A stretch of 64,000 nucleotides of DNA from Liquidambar formosana (Eukaryota; Streptophyta; Magnoliopsida; Saxifragales; Altingiaceae). The stretch is from NCBI GenBank assembly GCA_039720395.1, contig CM077826.1, positions 19,655,053-19,719,052 on the forward strand, read 5' to 3'. A program made the position numbers and the translations under genes. The notes under the pieces were generated by a model. The model worked only from the letters and a program-made list of their open reading frames with translations. It did no database searches and was not told the DNA's origin. Below, piece by piece: positions 23,801 to 34,991 of the stretch (positions within the stretch are counted from its first letter, which is position 1; each line of letters opens with the position of its first letter).

Positions 23801-24436
23801 TACATTAGAAAACATCATTCGATCTAAACAACTTTGTATAAGAAATTTTTTTAAAAATCGGTCGTTGAAGTGGATTATTTGACAATTTTTCGTAAAACAT
23901 TTTTGTAAAAATAAAATAGAGATTGTATATGGCAAAAAAGTACATTTAAATGATAGATTTTGAAAAAAATTTCTCTTATAAAGTTGTTCAAAATGATGTT
24001 TTTTAATTTGCGACGTGATTAGTTTTCATAAGTACCTTTTATATTTTTCATAAAACCTTAAAAATTATAAACTAAGTGGGGTGCAAATAAATTTTTGTGA
24101 TGACAATAGCCTACTTCTATAGTGAAATATTTTAATCAATAAAAGGAAAAAAAGAGATGAATCCTATATATCACTGCTTAATATGTAGATATATCGGTGA
24201 TACTCCTGATATTTTGTTACATGCTTGCATTTTGTAGAAGTGTTTTGTTCTTTTGCAGTTAATGATATCCTCTTGGATTTTTTTAGGGGTTTCTTATTGT
24301 GTGCCTTAAGATACATTTAATGAAGAAATGATTATATTAATATTATAAATGTGAAAATGCATAAAAATGATGCAAATATTATAAAAAAATGTGAAAAAGT
24401 GTTTCAAAAAAATTGGTGTAAATTACATTAAAAAAA
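20848..24436. other. Gene-poor region between AAE13 and the MULE
   Basis: Candidate poly(A) signals for AAE13 (AATAATAAAAT) lie near 21107-21117. From there to 24436 I find no protein-coding block: the short frames (such as 21410-21643) lack domains. The DNA is strongly A/T-rich with a TIR element at 23697-24111. Confidence 0.5.
23697..24111. mobile_element. MITE with long terminal inverted repeats
   Basis: About 415 bp whose halves fold on each other over some 170 nt. The left end GGCTGTTATTATCAGCAC corresponds to the reverse complement of the right end (GGCTATTGTCATCAC). Further in, TTTTATGAAAAATATAAAAG at the left (23757-23776) is matched exactly by the right arm in reverse complement, and AACATCATT, AACAACTTT and AAATTTTTTT are shared in order. 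No clear target-site duplication was seen. Confidence 0.7.
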
Positions 24437-25386
24437 GGGGAAATTAGCAATTACCCCTAATAGGAGACTGCTTTTAACCAAAACCCCACATTGTGTTTTG
24501 TTAAGTCCATAACCCCTGTTTTTTAAAAGTTTTTTGTGATAAGGTAATTAGCAAATGTGTTGTACCGGTTTTACCCTTTTTATTGACTTTTATATTTTCG
24601 TATACCAGATTTTTAGGATATTGCAGATTTCACGTAAGATATGTAACGGTTTTGAGAAGTGTTTCCTTTCGTGGGGGAGATTTTGTTGGGAGATTGATTT
24701 CTCTCTCCTCAGATCAGCCCTGATTAGAAGTTTTCTACTCTCTGGCACTTTTTCTCTTATGTCGGCTACCTCTTTCTCTCTTCAGTCGGCTTCCTCAACA
24801 TTTTCGACATTTATGTGGCATTTATCAGAGCTGGACGCAATACAGTGCTGGGATTTTTTGTAACGGTGAGTTTTGTAACAATGATGTGAGGTTTTGAAGT
24901 GTATTTTTTGAGGATCAACTGAGAGATTTTGCACGTAGGTAAGATTTGTTTATGTCTTTACATATTTTCAAGTTTCGAGGATGCACGCGAGCGGGGGTTT
25001 ATTTTGAGTGGATTGATTAGTTTGGGGGTGAGGATTGATATTTGATACTGATGACATCACCATGGTTTGTTGATGAGTTTAATTGGTTTGGCATGTATGT
25101 TGGAGGTTGTTCTTTACGGTGTAAGTATGTGAATTTCGTTTTAGACTTTTAACAGTATCACGATACTGTGTACTGTGTGTTATATGATTTGAACAGCAGC
25201 GGATTTACGATGTGGACAGTACCATGGTGATGTCATAAGTATATGCAACGGTGTTAAGTATAATGTATAGTAAGACGTTACTGTCGGGTTAGGTGATATG
25301 TGTTGGGTTGTTGTTGTAATTGATTTGCATGTAGTAACACGAGAATGTTTGTATGTACTGCAGGTTATATGTAGGTGGAGTAACAC

Positions 25387-27686
25387 ATGGATGACAACAT
25401 TTGCTTGATGTGTAGTTTTGGTGGGAGGACATGTGTGATGCGGACAGATTTGTACACTTCTTTTGTTGATGTACAACGATTTGTTCTTGCAAAGTGGAGG
25501 AGTTTGAGGTTGGGGAGGTTTGATATTTTTTATTCTCTTTTTGGTCATACGAAGATTATGCTGGACAATGATGAAGATTTGAAGAACATGTTTTGCATTG
25601 GGAGTCGTTACGGTATTCTTCAATTTGATATTGAAGTGGTAAACAATTGTGATATGGATTTGGACAATCATTGTATGGAAAACACTAGAAGTTTGGTAGG
25701 ACAAGAGTTTAATGAAGGGGAGACAGATTTGTTGCCGTCTTATTGTTTCCACAAAGAAAAGACTTTGCTTAGTGCTAGCTGGGTGAATTTGATTAAGAAG
25801 GTTGGCCAGTGTTTCAAAGATGGTGTTGTTGAGTTTCGTGAGTCATTGCGCAAGTATTCCGTTGAGATTGGATTTGATTACGACTATGTGAGGAATGAAC
25901 CAGGCAGAGTAACGGCAGAATGTAAGATGAAGGAGAGAAGGGGCTGCATGTGGCGAGTGCATGCAAGGATGGAGCGTTCAAATGGTTGTTTCTATATACG
26001 CGAGTTGAACAATGTGCACACTTGTGGAGCAGCTGTTCGTACAACTAAGCATAAAAGAATGGGATCTGACATTGTGTCGTCTGAATTTGTAGAGGTTTTG
26101 CGTGGAAAGCCGCTCATTAGTCCAATTGAGGTTCGGCGAGATTTTAAAACCAAGTATGGGTTGGATATTTCTTATAGTAATGCGTGGATGGGAATTGAGA
26201 AAGCTCGGACTAGTTTGTATGGTGATAACTCTGAGTCATTTGAACAACTTCGATGGTTCATTGAGGAAGCAACGAGAGCAAATCCGGGTAGTATTTTTGT
26301 TCTTGATGTAGATGAAGATAGTAACCAGTTTAAGAGGTTTTTTGCATCTTTCTCAGCATGCATTAACGGTTTTAAGTATTGTCGGCCGATGTTGTTTGTT
26401 GATGGTACTTTCTTGAAGAGTAGATACAAAGGTCAACTTCTAGCTGCTACGGCTAAGGATGGGAACCAAGGTGTGTTTTTTGTTGTTATCGCTGTTTTGT
26501 TGTTATTAAGAAGTAACGATTAAATTTCAATAGTTATGTCTTTTTGTTGTAATGTGAGAAGTGACAGTACCTTGGTAATGTTTAATATATCGGGCCACTA
26601 AGTGTTTCATAACTAATTAGAAACGTTTTTATTTGTTTGTATGCAGGGTTATTCCCTTTGGCTTTTGCTGTTGTTGATTCAGAATCGGAGGAGAATTGGA
26701 GATGGTTTTTCAAGAATTTGCTTGAAGTAGTAGGTGATGAGAGACAAATAACATTTATTTCGGATCGGAATAATGGTTTGAAATCTGCATTGCCGAAAGT
26801 ATTTCCAAATGCATACCATGCATATTGTCTACATCATTTAAAAATGAATTTGAGAGATAAGGTTAGGGGCCACAAGTCTTTCAAAGATCGAATGGTATTT
26901 TTGTTTCGTGAGTGTGCATATGCTCCAACTGAGTATAAATTCCAGGAGAAATTGTCTGATTTGTTGGAAGAAGGAAAAGAGCAGGTGGAATATTTTCTGA
27001 ATGATTGTCCGTTCCAATGTTGGTCCAATGCGTATTTTGAAGGTCAGCGGTACGGCGAGATGTGCTCCAATGCAGCTGAATCATTTAATGCTTGGATCAA
27101 AGAAGCTCGATTCCTCCCAATCACGAACTTGGTTGATATGATTAGATCGCAACTTATGGGGCAGATGTGTTCTAGAAGATTGGAAGCTGGTTCGTGGAAT
27201 ACTGTGTTATGTCCGAAGATGGATGTGAGGTTGGGTGAGGAGTTGGAAAAGGGGAGGACATGGAGGGTGAGCATGTCGAGTGATGTTGTGTTTGAGGTTC
27301 ACTCTCACCCTTCTGTTACGGTTGATATAGGAAGACGCACTTGCACATGTTATCAATGGCAGCTGAATGGTTTCCCATGTTCGCATGCTGCAGTAGCAAT
27401 ACAGTCGTCTGGTGGTGACATTAATGATTATGTGGAGGAGTATTTTTACACTTCTTTCTTCATGGCGTCTTATTCACAACCAATCCATCCTATATCGACG
27501 GCATTAAAAGTAGCTGTTAGTGAGGAAAATGGTGATATTGTACTCCCACCCAGCACGAAACGACCAGCAGGGAGGCCCAAGAAGAGAAGGATACCGTCTA
27601 GAGGAGAGAAGATTAGACAAATAAAATGTAGTAGGTGTGGACGGCTTGGTACACATAACAAGAAGACTTGCCAAGAACCAATTTAA
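25387..27686 (+). CDS. MURA-type MULE transposase
   Basis: Two exons, 25387-26470 and 26647-27686, joined in phase 1 (GT-AG), give 707 residues without interruption. In order: an N-terminal region (MDDNICLMCSFGGRTC); a MuDR-type DNA-binding block (RESLRKYSVEIGFDYDYVRN, CMWRVHARM, HTCG; about 155-225); a DDE core with D339 in LFVDGTF, D401 in FISDR and E506 in NAAESFNAW, with the C-x2-H motif HAYCLHH between; a SWIM zinc finger (C594, C596, C606, H608 in TCTCYQWQLNGFPCSH); an AT-hook-like basic stretch (RPAGRPKKRR); and a C-terminal zinc knuckle (C689, C692, H698, C703). All catalytic residues are present, so the protein could be active. The dispersed 18-bp motif occurs upstream (25152, 25216, 25267) and in the intron (26564). 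Confidence 0.92.
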
Positions 27687-28214
27687 TATTTGTTTTCTGG
27701 TAGTTTGATTGATTAATTAGAAGTCGTTGACATTAGTGTTGAATTTGTATTTTTTGATTTTGGTTATATTACATGGAGAGATATTTTTGTGCATTGTTAC
27801 ATGTTTTTGGACAATATATGGGAATTTGTACATATGAGATTCTGTTGAACAATTGAAAATGATCCAAATGTTAAATCAACAGCATGATGGTACTGCGAAA
27901 ATCCATAATGTTTGCATTTTGTACTGTCAATAGTATGATGGTACTGCCAAGAACCACATTATTTGCGGTTTTTGCTATCAATAGTATGATGGTACTGTTT
28001 ACACCTGTTTGGAATACAAGTGAATGATATGTTTACATCTGTTTGGAATTTGTAGTAGTTGAAAATGTTATGTTGGGAACAATTAAATTTGTATTTACAT
28101 TCATAAATCCAAAATAGTAAAACCTGTACTATAAGCAATCACTAAACAAGTAAAAACTGTGTCCACAAGTCAAGAGTAATTATACTATTGTTTTTTACAA
28201 ATTATCCAAATTGT

Positions 28215-31200
28215 CTACTTTCTCTTTGCTGCCTTTTTTTTTGGATATGCGACAGACAATGGCTCCACTGTAATTGCTTCGCTTTCAATTGGAGTAGTTG
28301 TTTGCTTTGCCCATTGTGGTGTCCATGAACGGGGATGGTCGTCCATGATTTCTTGTAGGATGTCCCGCCTGAAGCTTTGAACAGCTGCTGTTGTCATGGT
28401 CTCAGTTATTGGATATCCATAGGAGTAATCAAAAATGAGGTGGCATACAATGATTCCACAGTCGAGGCTGCAAAAGACATATTCACGAATTAATGTTTTT
28501 TACACGTTGGTATGTAGTGTTTGATGAATATTTGTGTATGAAGCATTGTTTGACAGTAACATCATACTGTGCGTAGACAAAAAAACGAGAGGAAATACAA
28601 CTTTTTTTGCATATATAAGGTGCAACAGTACCACTATACTATGCTCAAACAATACTTGAAATACTCACGAGTATTCGTTTTGCTGGGGTGAATTTGCCAC
28701 TGATTCAACCTCTATTTGCTCATTTTTATTGTCTTGCAGGCCCATTTTGTGCACGTACTCCATCTGTCATTATTTGAAAATGTTATGGTTGTAAGTAATA
28801 ACATTTATGCATGAAAGATGTTTTTGGTTATGTGGATGTTATTACCACTCTTTTTCCTTTATTGTAGTGGTTGTCCTCTACGCCATCCCGTGGGCGCATG
28901 GAGTTGTAATGTTTCCATGTCCCACTGTGAGTGTCGTGGACGAGCAAAGTCCAGTGGTTTTCAGCACCACCTGGCCTAGCAGCTGCAATAAGCGGGTAAA
29001 GGTGGTATCGGGCTCCTGATATTGATGCTTCAATTATTTTTTTCGTCAAACCATTTGGATCTCAACTCGGCATCTGGGCTCTCGAAATATACCTGTAGTA
29101 TCATCAAAAATCGTTAGGCAAAATAGATTATAGCATGACATGGTTGTACCAAGTACGTATTGTGTGATGATTACCATGCAAGTAGTTGGGATGTAATATG
29201 CGGGTCTATTTACTTTTTGTCGCGTCATTATATCCCCAAATGCGTCGAGAACCTGCAAAATGTTAAGACAAATGAGGTTTAGTAAGTTGTTGGGAAAGTA
29301 GGAATGACAAAGTGAATACTAATAGTAACGTGGTACTTTGTAAACAATGAAATGTGGTGATTCTAAACTAATCTCATAAAAGTATGTTGATACCATCGCT
29401 AGTACAATAGACAGACAACAGTGCATTTTTCATGTTGAAAATATTGTAAAGAAACAGCGAGGTTGTGTTTTGCTAAATGAAAAAGATTATAAGGACTGAT
29501 AAACAACTTTTAAATAGGTAAAGGATTTCTTTCTTACATTTCCGCTTGTGTCTCCTTCTATTAGCAGCTGTCTGATATCCTTTAACTGCACAATGTTGGA
29601 ACCATCTTCTGATCGCCAAACTGTTGCACTGCATATATGTCAAAGTATTAGTAGCATCATTTTTTATTTAGCAAGGTGATATGATGGAATCTATATGAAT
29701 TTTTGGTGTAATAAATTTACTTGGAGAATTCTGTCTCAAACATTTGTTTCATTGTTTTTTTCTCATCCACAGCTAGCAACTTTGCAATGGGAGATTGAGC
29801 TGAGAATGATAGCTTTATGCCATCAGCATAAGATGGTATCTTGTCAACAAAGTCGTCGACATCAAGCACTTCCTCATCAACAAGCTCTACTCCCTTTCCT
29901 TTGTCTTTCTTTGCAGCTGCCTTTTGTACTCCTTTCCCCTTCTTGCCTATCTCATATGTGTATTCTGGTTTTTTGTTGTCCTTTCGAGTCCCTTGTTTGG
30001 ATTTTACACGCTTTGCAAGGGATGATGGAGTAGGCTGTTTTTTGTTTGCACGGGATGGTTTTTTGCTTTTCTCTACAACTGGCGGGGTATCCTCCTTTTT
30101 TTCCTGCGAAACAAGAAGATATTTTGACAGTATCATTACACTGTTTACACTTAGAAAACATCAACTCAGCACTGTTAATATGTGGCATGACAGTAACAAC
30201 ATACTGTCACAGTAACGATATTATGTAGTAGCATCATCATACTGTTGAACGATTTAAAAGGGTATTAAACATTAGCAAAGAAATCAATCAATATATCAAT
30301 TGTTGATGTAGGTATTGAAAAATATTCAAATTTTTTTCAATAAGTTGCAAAGTTCACATTTACCTTTTGGAAAGCTTGTGTGATGTTATGGACATTGAAC
30401 TCGACAGTTTCCTCGTCCAAGTCCTTCTCCACATTTGTTTGTTTTTGCAATTTGTGCAATGCTTCCTGGTACATTTGGTGGATTTGGTCGTACTCTTTTT
30501 GCTTAGCAGCCAGCTCTTTATGTACTTCCTTCAGCTTATTTGAAAGATTTGAATTTTGCAACTCCAATGTCTTGATTTGAGCCTCTTTGGCAGCCCCTCC
30601 TTTTTCCAATGTCTGTATCTTTGACTTCAGTTGGTTTATGATTTCATCTTTGTCATCATACTTTCCTGGTTCTTTGCTTTTAGTAGCATCCTCATCAAGG
30701 GCAGCATGTGCAAGTTTTTGAATGCTGTCCATTGCCCATTTCAGTTCTTGTTCAGTTACTTCCTCATCCTTTTCTTCAAGGATTTCTTCCTCATGAGGGG
30801 CATCACCACCCTCCTCTTTTGTAGCACTTCCCTCCCTCGCAGGAACGTCATCTTCTGTTCCATTTTGCTCAGTAGATGAACCTTCACTGTCGCAGCTGCT
30901 ACTCTCACCATCAGTGGATATGCGTTCACGCCCAATGCCGAGTGTTTCTATCTTCACGTTGAACCTTTTAGCCTCATTCTTGGTGAATTCAATTTCACCA
31001 CCGTACACCTGAAAGTCACAACACAGATGTATGAAACAGTTGGCATTATGAGTTATTTTGCAACAGTATTAATATACTGTTTACGGTGTATAATATGCAA
31101 TAGAACCACCATAATGTCCATCGTTAGAATTCGGACACAGTACCAACATACTGTTTAGCATATATAATATGTAACAGAACCAACAGAATGTTCACCGTAA

Positions 31201-33557
31201 CCATAGGCAACAATACCAACATACTGTTGCCTATATTCATATTCTGACACAGTACCAACATACTGTTTAGCATATATAATATGTAACAGAACCAACAGAA
31301 TGTTCACCGTAACCATAGGCAACAATACCAACATACTGTTGCCTATATTCACATATTTTTAAAGCATTTGTTTAATAGTATCAACATAATATTGTTTGTG
31401 AAAAAAAGGTTGCTAAGTTTTTGCAAAGAAGTCATTTACCTTGTCACTTTCTAATGAACGGAGTGAAACATCTTTCAAAACTTTAGTTAACTTACCAAGG
31501 TCCCATTTCATGAACCTTGGTATGTACTTTTTCCTTGTAGGTTTCAGCAATAAGCTATGCTCGCATAGCCAATACTGTAACATATGAAAAAAAACAACAT
31601 GTTAGTTTATTAGATATGTTTGTATAAAATATCATAAGTAGATTGCAATTGTAGTTAGTATTGTCGCTTACCAACAAAGCAATAACACAACCAGTGACAT
31701 TATTTGGTGTGTTGTGCAATTTCTGAATTGAGGCTTCCAAGTAACTCTTGATTGCGGAGGGCCAGTTGTACTTTTTCATGTCATCCAAGCTTTCCACATA
31801 GGGAACATAGCTCCAACTGAGTTGAGTGCCTGATGTGGGGAAGAATATTGTGACAAAGGCATACAAACATAGCAACCTTGCAACATCTTCGCTGTCTTCT
31901 TTTCCTGTTTTTGGTAGTGATTGTAAAAGCAGCCTCTCTATGGCAGGAGGATTTAATCTCTTCTCACCCGCACACATCCGGTCAACTAGTTGTTGGTTGG
32001 GTTTCTTGACAACACCCAAAGTAATATCTTCAGCGCCTGTGTGTATGCCAAAAATTAGCGCGAAGTCACTACTCCTCAAGCTGAGTAGCTTATCACTAAT
32101 TTGGAAACCCTTGTACGTTGGTGTGTAGGTTTTCAAAATTTTGACAACATCTTCATCAAATTTTTTCACACACTTTAGCTTCACCTTCCCTTGAACAAAG
32201 GGCCGGAAGAAATCCCAAAAAGGAGTCCTCTGCAGCTCATGTACATGCCTTTCTTGCAAGTTGAGTTCTGATATCAATCTTGTCATTGCTTGCAGGTTAG
32301 ACCGCATTTGCTTTTGTGGTTGCACCTTCTTTGGTGGTACATCTTCAACCTTTTTTCTCTTAGAGGATTTGGATGTGGTTGAGGCTTCACCCTCTCCTGT
32401 TTTCCCTGCGAGAATAATATATTTGAAATAAATATATTGACAGTATCACCATACTGTTAAGCGTTGAAAAACAGCCAAATACACATAGTGACAGTATCAG
32501 CATACTGTTGAGTATTGAAAAAACAGTCGTATATATATATTGACAGTATCAGCATACTGTTAAGCATTGAAAAACCCAAGATTATTATTGGCCAGTTACT
32601 AATATAATATCACACAGTGGCATCATACTGTTGTAGCAAGAATGACATCAGTAAATTAATGTTTTAATAATGCACAGTAAACATAAAGATGCACAGTGAA
32701 AACAACAAAAAAATTGAACTGTGAAAGTAATTTTCATTTGTCGCAAGTAAGTTGCCATTATACTGTTGACAGTACCAACATACTGTTGACAAAATAACAT
32801 AGAAGGCCAAAATATTTGAAAATCTGACCAAATACAAACAGTGCACATGTTTTGAACACAATGTCACAAGTAAAATGTGAAACAACATCACTTTACTGTT
32901 AGGGGCATAATGAAAATGGATTGAATAATGTTTTTTTTGGGTATTTTAAAGTCCAATAGGATTACATTACTGTTGGACATGCGAAATTTATATTATTGAT
33001 AGAAAATTTCAAAAACCCCAAATATTATGTTCAAACCAAAAACAGAAACACAATAGGGAGTATCGTGTTACTATGTAACGTGTTGATTATAGCACAGTAG
33101 GGGCAATAACCTTCAAATAAACAAATTAATCGGGGTTTTCAACAAAATTGGTTATATTATACACACCAAGAGTACCGATTTACTGTTAAATCATGATTTT
33201 ACAGAACTTACATGCGAGAAATTCATAACCCTGAAATAAGCAAATCAATCGGGGTTTTTCGCGCGCAAATATTTGCATTACAATTTTGGAATTTTAATCG
33301 TCAAATAGTATGCTGTTACTTTACCATATGGAGAATAGAGAATATGAATCGACAAAGAGGTCGGGGTAAACATTCAACACGGAACAACGAATCTGCTGTA
33401 CGATTTATTCAATTTTTTGGGTTGTTTGTTATGTTTTATTCATAAAACATCGAATAACAGTAACAATGAGAAGTACAAATGCAGCGATTTACTATGTCGG
33501 ACATGACAATAAGCAACGAAAACACATTCGAATGGTTCTCTAACCTCTCTTCGGCAT
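28215..33557 (-). CDS. ULP1/C48 cysteine-protease-like protein of the MULE (one frame break)
   Basis: Ten exons on the minus strand, in transcript order: 33545-33557, 31672-32405, 31440-31574, 30364-31008, 29721-30103, 29538-29628, 29175-29252, 28846-29092, 28669-28763 and 28215-28467 (TAG). Every junction is GT-AG and phase-matched, giving about 890 residues. The N-terminus has an NLS-like SSKRKK. A globular unknown domain follows (HELQRTPFWDFFRPFVQGKV, SLRSSDFALIFGIHTGAEDI), then an acidic Glu/Asp-rich region, a coiled coil (LKSKIQTLEKGGAAKEAQIK...), a Lys-rich linker, and a papain-like C48 core with His in ENHWTLLVHD, Asn in WKHYNSM and Cys in SLDCGIIVCHLIFDY. The tail is PKKKAAKRK. One extra base in a run of seven T (29037-29043) breaks exon 8 between KWFDEK and IIEASIS. 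C48 peptidases process SUMO-like modifiers; the role in transposition is unknown. Confidence 0.8.
31134..31357. repeat. Tandem duplication of 112 bp in intron 3 of the ULP-like gene
   Basis: GACACAGTACCAACATACTG begins at 31134-31135 and again at 31246-31247. The copies appear identical over about 110 bases. Each carries three versions of the MULE's 18-bp motif (at +3, +40 and +76 in the unit). The duplication creates a spurious 65-codon repetitive open frame at 31155-31352 on the minus strand. Confidence 0.9.
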
Positions 33558-34100
33558 GTTTGTCGCGAAACTGAGTCTGTGAATCTTCGAATGGTCTTCG
33601 ACTGGTCTTCGAGTAGTGTTTTGGGACACTGGAACGGCACCAAAAAAACCCTAGAATCGTTTCAACTTACTGTGCACCGACGGGTTGTGACGTTTTGGTA
33701 AGTTTCAATTTGATTTGATTTTTGCTTCTATATTTTCGCCGGAAACTATGGAGTAGTAATGCATGTTTTTCGGGTTGAATAGTAAAATGGCACGGTAGTA
33801 AATTAGTTGAAGTTTTAAAAATAAGGGGTGTTTTAGTCCGTACAGTAACAAAAGGGGTTTTCATTAAACCTATTTTGATTTGGGGTCTATTGTAATAGAG
33901 GTCTTATACATAGGGGCTTTGACCAAAATTCCCTTAAAAAAAAGAAAAGAAAATACATTAAAAATTATGCAAATACGTTTTCCCCATGTATCTCATAGCA
34001 TGTGACTTTTTAAGAAAACTTTATTTTTTCTTTAAAGCAAGTATGTTAATTCAATGTGAGATATTTGTTCCTTCGCTATCAACAAGAGGACCCATGCACT

Positions 34101-34111
34101 ATTTATATACT
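34101..34111 (+). promoter_or_regulatory. TATA-like box of thioesterase gene 1
   Basis: ATTTATATACT lies about 100 bp before the ATG at 34201, followed by a (GA)n-rich leader (about 34136-34200). Position and composition fit a core promoter. It lies only about 160 bp from the end of the MULE. Confidence 0.4.
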
Positions 34112-34200
34112 TGTAGATTGTAGATTGTGTGAGGGGGAGAGAGAAAGAGAGCGAGAGAGAGAGAGAGAGAGAGAGAGTTTTTTAGAGACAGAGAGAGAGA

Positions 34201-34991
34201 ATGGAAGATGATTCTTCAGAGAGAGCCCAGAAATGGCTTGAAGATCTGGCGAAAGGTTCCATAGGTCATGAGATTGAAAACCTCTCTCTTGAAGGCTTGC
34301 AGATCTTGCATGCCCACAAGGGCCTCATTCGTTGTAACTTTGTCATACCAAGACACCTATCGGTGAAATCTCAAGAATCCTTATTTAATTTTAACCATCA
34401 TTATTTATTTTCCTAATTATGCTTATTTATTTTTTGGTATTAGAGTAAGAACTTCTATGCTTTTTATTTTCATTTATTTATTATTAATAATATATGTATT
34501 TGCAGGACCAGGATGGAAATTGGCACCTTGGAGCAATTGCAACCTTAGTGGACGATGTTGGGGGAGCTGCCATTTTCTCCACTGTCGGCCATCTCAAAGC
34601 ATCCGTCATTTTCCACATTTCGTACTATTCCATACCTAAGATTAAAGTACCCCTCCACCATCTTATTCTAATTTTAATTTAATTACATGTTATTAATTAT
34701 CATGAACTTAGGGGAGGTGAACTGGGGTTGGGAGTAAGCAACCATTATATAAGTGATTTTTCTTCTTTCTTATTTGTAAAATAATACTAATGGCAGGAAG
34801 AAGTTGAGATAGAGGCAAAGGTTGTAGGGGAAAAGGGAAAGCTTGCATCAGTGGTGGTGGAGGTCAAGAGAAAAGATAATGGAGGAATGGTTGCTTTGGC
34901 TAAGCAATGGATGACTTCAACTAAGATGGTACCAAGTATGTACAGCATTTACCAAAACAAAAGTGTACCCAGTCAAGTGAGTAAGCTTTGA
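34201..34991 (+). CDS. Hotdog-fold acyl-CoA thioesterase (ACOT13-like), copy 1
   Basis: Exons 34201-34362, 34506-34646 and 34797-34991 (TGA), all phase 0, give 164 residues. The protein begins MEDDSSERAQKWLEDLAKGS. The 4HBT hotdog core follows: HAHKGLIRCNFVIPRHLSDQ, DGNWHLGAIATLVDDVGGAA (the Asp after TLV fits the ACOT13-type active-site helix), then a strand block EIEAKVVGEKGKLASVVVEV and the tail SQVSKL. The family hydrolyses acyl-CoA thioesters; substrate and compartment cannot be read here. The C-terminal SKL matches a type 1 peroxisomal targeting signal. It is a tandem paralogue of the gene at 38640-39821, and about 500 bp of 3' flank are duplicated as well. Confidence 0.85.

Larger units (their letters stand above)
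25152..33322. promoter_or_regulatory. Dispersed 18-bp quasi-palindromic motif (about 27 sites)
   Basis: Consensus ACAGTA(T/C)CANCATACTGT with arms ACAGTAT/ATACTGT. Strong sites start at 25152, 28553, 30127, 30190, 31063, 31137, 31210, 31249, 31322, 32440, 32491, 32543, 32614 and 32769. Weaker ones start at 25216, 25267, 26564, 27879, 27930, 27981, 28625, 29322, 30209, 30228, 32956, 33169 and 33305. All fall in the 5' region, the MURA intron, the intergenic spacer, or introns 1, 3, 4, 6 and 9 of the ULP-like gene, and none in a predicted exon. I infer protein-binding sites; see the findings. Confidence 0.75.
24437..33933. mobile_element. Mutator-like element (MULE) carrying a transposase and a ULP1-like gene
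   Basis: 9497 bp bounded by a perfect 9-bp direct repeat TTAAAAAAA (24428-24436 and 33934-33942), the target-site duplication length of MULEs, although it is low-complexity. The ends are inverted: left GGGGAAATTAGCAATTACCC, right in reverse complement GGGAATTTTGGTCAAAGCCC. Looser similarity, with CCCC spaced about every 30 nt, extends over roughly 100 bp. Inside are a MURA-type transposase gene (25387-27686, +) and a C48-peptidase-like gene (28215-33557, -), convergent with a 528-bp spacer. This gene pair is known from MULEs that acquired a ULP-like gene (the KAONASHI class). The transposase frame is intact; the ULP-like gene has one homopolymer frame break. Confidence 0.88.

Noticed and set aside
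25180..25752. 190-codon minus-strand open frame over the start of MURA
   Set aside because: It is antisense to an exon with clear transposase homology, is rich in Thr/His/Pro from the complement of the coding strand, and has no domain of its own.
29841..30215. 124-codon Ser-rich plus-strand frame
   Set aside because: It is the complement of the Lys/Asp-rich exon 5 of the ULP-like gene.
31155..31352. Repetitive 65-codon minus-strand frame (NIGNSMLVLLPMVTVN...)
   Set aside because: It is an artefact of the 112-bp tandem duplication in an intron; the repeat structure is explained at DNA level.
31134..31357. Possible CRISPR-like array because of regularly recurring motif
   Set aside because: Plant nuclear context, only two long identical units, no unique spacers between short repeats and no cas genes.
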